Origin: a virus | Reading direction: 5' to 3' (one strand) | IMG/VR virus record: IMGVR_UViG_3300027714_000085 | Span: 1-28,431 of that record | DNA: 28,431 nt | Part shown: positions 27,901 through 28,431 of the stretch, piece after piece | Layout of the letters: every line of letters begins with the position of its first letter | Position numbering within the stretch: the first letter of the stretch is position 1 | Made by a program: the position numbers and the translations under genes | Notes under the pieces: model-generated | Seen by the model: only the letters and a program-made list of their open reading frames with translations | The model's database searches: none | What the model was told of the DNA's origin: nothing

Positions 27901-28137
27901 GCATTCGGAGTACCAGATTGGGCATATGGTAACTCAAGAGCTATCGGCGGAACTGGTGGTCATATAGGTTGTATAGGATCTGGTGGTGGTGAAAGATACT
28001 TGAGAAAGACTAGATATGGTAGAAGTGGCGATGGCGGTCAACCCGGCGCAGCAATTGGTGGATACGATTCTAATTATGTTACAATGATATACCAAGGGAA
28101 TATTCTAGGTGATTCTAATTATATGTTCCAGAGTTAG
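18994..28137 (+). CDS. 3047-residue aromatic-tetrapeptide repeat fibre protein
   Basis: The start is ATG 18994, with AGGA at 18980-18983 ten bases upstream. Layout by residue: 1-178, Tyr/Gly-rich irregular repeat; 179-392, mix of six-residue [YWF]-x-G-x-x-x and four-residue units; 393-769, strict [YW]-x-K-x tetrapeptides; about 771-1000, LamG-like lectin domain; 1016-1580, strict tetrapeptides with one interruption; 1617-1787, a third tetrapeptide block; 1876-1910, three W-K-x-[IV]-type mini-repeats seen in phage tail proteins; 1911-2087, beta domain ending in a Gly-rich tip segment (GKGGNGGD, IIAGGGGGGGAS); 2088-2925, more tetrapeptides; 2926-3047, rest of the Gly-rich tip. Only two Cys exist, C2061 and C2993, one in each tip half. 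No signal peptide, membrane segment or S74 domain is present. The position after baseplate genes and the LamG and Gly-rich tip domains argue for a host-contacting fibre. The function of the tetrapeptide blocks is unknown. Confidence 0.88.
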   Translation: MSTSYAPRLYAKEYAGGDRIFEVSYTGQRTTTPFVVYTNAYHGYFNGFQGVYTKSRTSTLVWQTNYAGNYSTTYEGYVNYESIDTTTYSKIYAATGVNFAGQLGYVKNYDSATNQPDSIWADANKFTNYTGAYSAEVNYARVVSYTGTGGYDGLSYTSTYTNYANYVPTYSGFIGFSSYTKDYVGNVNYDKNYSKTYVGTTTYQADWNRTYTKQYAGLTTYTGDYTKVYAGVAAYAAGPWVGATSFVPFSKDYGGAIAYLNAAGVGFTGFINYTKTYQAQRYWHGAVDYTKIWQGNYVGAINYSAEYVGRASYEAAENFHKIYSKSYTKSGTFSRVWQGGLRYAGQVSYDGTAYVATYVGPMSFTGTTNYSGGTVYTGTYSGLADDSYRAAAYAGEYTKIWVGDYTKTYQKDYVTTYDKNWQKDYVKTYQKDYVTTYDKNWVKAYDKNWVKSYEKDYGKTWSKLYTKNYDTVYEKDYVKTYSKDYVATYTKNWVKAYDKNWVKSYEKDYARTWLINYVKNYDTVYEKDYVKTYSKDYVTNYTKNWVKAYEQNWVKSYEKDYARTWLIDYVKNYDTEYEKDYVKAYVKTYTGSYTGSYLGIYTKTYTKAYLGVYEAAYGQFYLKTYTKGYAKVWVGTYDKDYITNYTTTYDKNYVKTYTKIWSKDYVKAYAKVWVGTYDKDYVTDYSTEYNKDYVATYTKIWTKNWVKSYAKVWLGVYQKDYVTDYDKTYDKDYVKTYTKTWTKNWVKGYDKVWLGVYSKDYVKVYHNPYENFDTTVLLLNAEAPAATDGSTEIQDLSDQGNHVTTAHGGAAITTDQYKFGAASLEVPGGNDGFTVNITDESAFNFGTGDFTVEFWMRSYEDADGGFPTILDAWDSSDDSTVWLLSSGQVSDHTALKYYEGAIGVVGDKLTADDTNPWWQSGVTPAWFHIALVRASGTVKIYVNGTADTTTASSSTDLTGADRLSIGNRATMSQRGIHAQIDDLRIDKGNAKYTANFTVTDNETANEQINTDDWTSFSKAWVKTYTKVYSKDYVKDYAKVWVGTYDKDYVATYTKIWQKDYVATYTKNWVKSYEGGFGANYTKIYTKRYSKNWTGVYTKVWTGLIYYGGYGSGSRGYTKTYTGVFTGHYDKDYTKVWSKVWTGVYNKDYVKTYDKNWVKDYTKTYDKNWVKTYEGSFDATYTKNWVKDYDKTYDKDYNKTYINVWVGAWTKNWVKGYEGSFDATYEKDYVTDYTKTYDKNYVKTYTKIWTKNWLGAYEGSFDATYEKDYVTNYTTTYDKNWVKAYTKIWTKNWVKTYEGSFDATYSKNYVKDYDKTYDKDYVATYTKIWTKNWVKTYEGSFDATYEKDYVKNYDVVYIKAYEGSFDGNWSKDYEGSFDQAWEGTFDQTYNKTYTKAYTKRWEKTYTKNYDTLYTKTYDKDYVAIYNKDYVATYTKNWVKDYDKTYIKTYNKTWEKAYEKNYDTLYTKTYDKDYVATYEKDYVTTYDKNWVKDYDKTYTKNYDKTWEKDYGQNYDTLYTKTYDKDYVATYEKDYVATYTKNWVKDYDKTYTKDYVATYTKTWVKDYNKLYQGAYTKIYGGIFATFLKYYMGAANFAGSQNYAKNWTGPTYYVKEWGTVYSGTYTGDYTHTFTTTYNKDYEAAYTKIYEKIWQKTYTKTYTKDYSKDYNKDYTAVYAADYSTNYTKAWIKIYGKTYVGPVYYGGYSHASETTNYNKDYGNTFTGTYTKIWTHNWEKTWTKTYTKAYSIDYNKDYVKDYTAAYSKDWTHNWVKTYTKDWEKVYQANYTGHFAPAAPYLAAYTGSTNYSGAVNYTKTYEGPYLGSYAPTYTGDGDFTQRYTGALTSVMPYMGTTSYVGPSSGQLDSSITTQPKLAVMQDNDWKAIRSLFVKQADQWKRVKYVNLKQADTWKIGYIGYDTTDIVLDSSQTLVDDSDAGSARGDDLHLGKITYYINDFNLRSYLIAKGKSPDTEPQIVNIYVGEKDENTKYFVFGSTVAGTPAIDLTMSAVTANVSGSTQQSIKHLVRILTYSTGYVVGKGGNGGDANLASRGIGNDGLAGSDAIKSCANVELFIENYGIIAGGGGGGGASGITDPYSSAAGVFSKTYLGHTYHGATTSFEKEYTKTWDKVWSGSTGDFAKSYTTTYVKAYVGVTTGAHYAATWEKDFTKVWAKAWDSSAASYTKIYAGSYHADYVRGYQKDYTGKIYYVDEDAETYTGVTGSYTSAVGYSDGEVPFSIEYNKSYVFGYTGQVAYTKSISYVSPGLFESYTGTNAYAKAYAKVWEKVYAKVWNSSAASYTKAYAPVDYQKQYLGGTGNQWIATVFSKTWLGSYLAVSTYDKTFTDAGPYTKGYGGYVGAGYTTSVGSYLKTYVASYTKDWTKIYTKNYDKAYTKIWEKNYDKAYEGADYTKAYVKSYTKSYDGLSFSGVFEKAYTKEYTKVWTKSYVNEWAGGYSKDYTKTYEGTFSKTYQGTYTKTYESATEAYQGASYDGATYTKIYTKSYDKVYEGSFTKAWQKAYEGSFDKIYSGDYTKAYTKSYDKDYSKDYTGTFTKTYTKNYDRDYAKLWNSSAATYTKTYEKDYTKDYEGTFSKIYTKSYDKDYEKVYTGAYTKSYVGTYTKDYEKVYTGSFTKSYQKDYSKDYVATYIATYSRGYDKDYIGDYSKDYVGTFTKIYTASYGSVTYNKDYTAVYTKDYIKEYTKDFVGTYTKSYDKDYNKVYTGTFTASYIKTYAADYTKSYQKGYTKAYQAAYSKSWQKEYLGEYQTAGGAYGAYLKAYSVGAWAKTYTGHGDFVGTYSKNYITIYTKNYDGAYTKDYHKVYTGTFDHAWEKVWEKAFSKAYEKDYTKIWVGPIYYGGYSSSSQTTNYTKVYSKIYNKDWVKQYGATYTGTYTGTYTKTYTKIYVGTYTKEYTKDWVKTYESRAYSSQAQVNYLGTAETSGVAGSGGAGWNIGLAGTTGSPDAHLLKPAENGDILNGGAFGVPDWAYGNSRAIGGTGGHIGCIGSGGGERYLRKTRYGRSGDGGQPGAAIGGYDSNYVTMIYQGNILGDSNYMFQS
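19528..20133 (+). repeat. Mixed four- and six-residue aromatic repeat (residues 179-380)
   Basis: Aromatic residues are spaced almost only by 4 or 6. From residue 179 to 235 all twelve intervals are 4 or 6, and from 283 to 349 all fourteen are. Of the fourteen six-residue units counted between 183 and 380, twelve carry Gly at the third position (for example YVGNVN, YAGLTT, YVGAIN, WQGGLR). Four-residue units mostly carry Lys or Gly there. Confidence 0.85.
20311..20778 (+). repeat. 156-bp tandem repeat, three copies (block A)
   Basis: Copies start at 20311, 20467 and 20623. Each is 52 residues or 13 tetrapeptides, beginning NWVKAY. Copies one and two share exact runs of 55 bases (20311-20365 with 20467-20521) and 57 bases (20391-20447 with 20547-20603). 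Copy three diverges after the NYDT landmark. Confidence 0.9.
20878..21297 (+). repeat. 120-bp tandem repeat, three and a half copies (block A)
   Basis: Copies start at 20878, 20998, 21118 and 21238, marked by Y-[AD]-K-V-W-[VL]-G-[TV]-Y. Each is 40 residues or 10 tetrapeptides. The last copy is cut by the LamG domain; the same KVWVGTYDKDYV phrase resumes after LamG at residue 1038. Confidence 0.88.
21304..21993 (+). other. LamG-like (concanavalin A-type) domain inside the repeat protein
   Basis: Residues about 771-1000 interrupt the tetrapeptide repeat. The order of motifs is that of LamG/Laminin_G_3 jelly rolls in phage and marine proteins: TTVLLLNAE, IQDLSDQGNHV, KFGAASLEV, FNFGTGDFTVEFWMR, AWFHIALVRASGTVKIYVNG, and AQIDDLRIDKGNAKYTANF. 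Such domains usually bind glycans. Counted lines run near 50% G+C, above the flanking repeat, so the domain probably came from a different source. Confidence 0.85.
22507..23118 (+). repeat. EGSF-marked repeat, five copies of 132/120 bp (block B)
   Basis: The phrase YEGSFDATY starts at 22507, 22639, 22759, 22879 and 22999. The spacings are 132, 120, 120 and 120 bases (11 or 10 tetrapeptides). Length therefore changes by whole 12-base units. Confidence 0.88.
23215..23682 (+). repeat. 156-bp tandem repeat, three copies (block B)
   Basis: Copies start at 23215, 23371 and 23527, marked by NYDTLYTKTYDKDYVA. The 52-residue period and the NYDT[VL]Y landmark equal those of the 156-bp repeat in block A about 3 kb upstream, so the two arrays probably share an ancestor. 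Confidence 0.88.
23842..24354 (+). repeat. Tetrapeptide block C with one YYGGY interruption
   Basis: Residues 1617-1693 and 1711-1787 are in four-residue aromatic register. They are separated by an 18-residue interruption, GPVYYGGYSHASETTN, which shifts the register by two. Confidence 0.85.
24619..24723 (+). other. Trp-Lys mini-repeat before the tip domain
   Basis: Residues 1876-1910 hold three related units: DWKAIRSLFVKQA, DQWKRVKYVNLKQA, DTWKIGY. The W-K-x-[IV]-[KR]-x-x-[FY]-V-K type repeat is frequent before the C-terminal domain of phage tail and fibre proteins. It marks the end of the N-terminal repeat shaft and the start of a conventional fibre C-terminus. Confidence 0.7.
25051..25254 (+). 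other. Glycine-rich tip domain, first half
   Basis: Residues 2020-2087 contain GYVVGKGGNGGDAN, GIGNDGLAGSDAI and NYGIIAGGGGGGGAS, the pattern of Gly-rich tip domains of phage fibres (related in style to the polyglycine helices of T-even gp38-type adhesins). C2061 is one of the only two cysteines. The domain stops mid-way and resumes at 27769. Confidence 0.75.
25255..27768 (+). repeat. Aromatic-repeat insertion (about 2.5 kb) inside the tip domain
   Basis: Residues 2088-2925 are again [YWF]-x-[KG]-x repeats, less strict than blocks A and B. They include repeated interruptions W[ND]SSAA[ST]YTK (residues 2169, 2285, 2560) and YYGGYSSSS (about 2846). The repeat divides what otherwise reads as one Gly-rich domain. 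Confidence 0.8.
27769..28134 (+). other. Glycine-rich tip domain, second half
   Basis: Residues 2926-3047 contain TSGVAGSGGAGWN, ENGDILNGGAFG, AIGGTGGHIGCIGSGGG and GDGGQPGAAIGG, then NYVTMIYQGNILGD. This last phrase matches the usual end of Gly-rich phage tips (G-x-P/A-G-x-A-I-x-G, then V-T-x-I/W-x-x-x-G-x-I-x-G). C2993 is the second of two cysteines. Confidence 0.75.
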
Positions 28138-28145
28138 ATAATGCC

Positions 28146-28431
28146 ATGGGGAAACCACTCAAGATTAAAACCACTGGCGGTGGGACATGGATATCTCTAC
28201 AAGAAACCCCTGATACAGAATTAACCCACACCATACATCAAATATTAACGGAATTTGCTTCTAGTACCTCTGGTACAGGAACGCTTTCTGTTGGAACAGA
28301 CACCGGTGATAGCGTTGGTACGTTTACTGATACCAATTCGACAGCATCATCAACAACCACATTATACCAAAACCTTACATCTATTTCTGAAAGTAGTATA
28401 GTGCGGCCGGTAGAGATGGGTACCACAGTAC
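28146..28431 (+). CDS. Fibre-like structural protein, 3'-truncated by window edge
   Basis: The frame opens at ATG 28146 and stays open to the last base, giving about 95 residues. It begins MGKPLKIKTTGGGTWISLQE, a P-L-K-[IV]-K opening common in small marine phage fibre proteins and similar to the opening of the 97-residue protein at 18688. What follows is Thr/Ser/Gly-rich (TGTLSVGTDTGDSVGTF), as in fibre shafts. An ATG at 28141 is in another frame and stops after 27 codons, so 28146 is preferred although no clear Shine-Dalgarno precedes it. It lies eight bases after the stop of the giant repeat gene and probably belongs to the same fibre cassette. Confidence 0.74.
   Translation, partial: MGKPLKIKTTGGGTWISLQETPDTELTHTIHQILTEFASSTSGTGTLSVGTDTGDSVGTFTDTNSTASSTTTLYQNLTSISESSIVRPVEMGTTV

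Noticed and set aside
18994-28137. Diversity-generating retroelement targeting the fibre
   Set aside because: No reverse transcriptase, template repeat or adenine-biased variable repeat is present in the window. Variation looks like unit duplication instead.
18994-28137. Assembly artefact or microsatellite slippage as the cause of the repeat
   Set aside because: The frame stays open for 3047 codons, with extensive synonymous variation and embedded non-repeat domains, so the tract is a genuine gene. Exact copy number could still be misassembled.
28141-28224. Start of the last gene at ATG 28141
   Set aside because: That frame stops after 27 codons. The frame from ATG 28146 stays open to the edge and has a fibre-like N-terminus.
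1-28431. tRNA genes, integrase or attachment sites
   Set aside because: Coding density is nearly complete and no cloverleaf or recombinase motif was seen.

Overview
The window is a tightly packed, single-strand (+) virion-structure region of a T4-like contractile-tailed phage. The baseplate genes match the T4 set. The low GC (about 38% in hand-counted stretches), the gene order, and the Asn/Ser/Thr-rich baseplate proteins resemble marine T4-like myoviruses such as those of cyanobacteria or SAR11-type hosts. The host is an inference and cannot be read from the sequence. No integrase, transposase, tRNA, CRISPR array or host gene is visible. Genes abut or overlap by a few bases throughout, so there is no intergenic stretch over 15 bases.

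Bases 1-11230 hold the baseplate hub and wedge: the 3' part of gp53, a gp27-like hub protein, a gp5 spike protein without its lysozyme domain, an unrecognised Ala/Gly-rich protein, then gp25, gp6, gp7 and an enlarged gp8. Bases 11240-17803 encode a 2187-residue protein whose N-terminus looks like DUF4815. It sits where peripheral baseplate or fibre-anchoring proteins are expected. It contains a GC-rich Pro/Asp linker unlike its surroundings.

Bases 17806-28431 are the fibre or host-contact cassette. It starts with a 73-residue coiled-coil protein that contains an exact TATAAATA T4-type late-promoter element. Next come a 219-residue protein ending in an S74-type intramolecular chaperone, a 97-residue small fibre-like protein and a 3047-residue protein. 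A further fibre-like gene starts at 28146 and leaves the window.

The 3047-residue protein (18994-28137) is the exceptional element. Most of it is an aromatic tetrapeptide repeat, [Y/W/F]-x-K-x. Two blocks hold 95 and 117 consecutive aromatic residues at exactly four-residue spacing with no exception. Nearer the N-terminus the four-residue units mix with six-residue [Y/W/F]-x-G-x-x-x units, so aromatic spacing stays even. This suggests an extended beta structure with Tyr/Trp and Lys on one face. Higher-order DNA repeats of 120 and 156 bp, both multiples of 12, lie inside the blocks. A LamG-like lectin domain sits between two blocks. A glycine-rich tip domain at the C-terminus is split by about 2.5 kb of further aromatic-repeat sequence. 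My reading is a giant, modular, recombination-prone adhesive fibre; that function is inferred, not shown.
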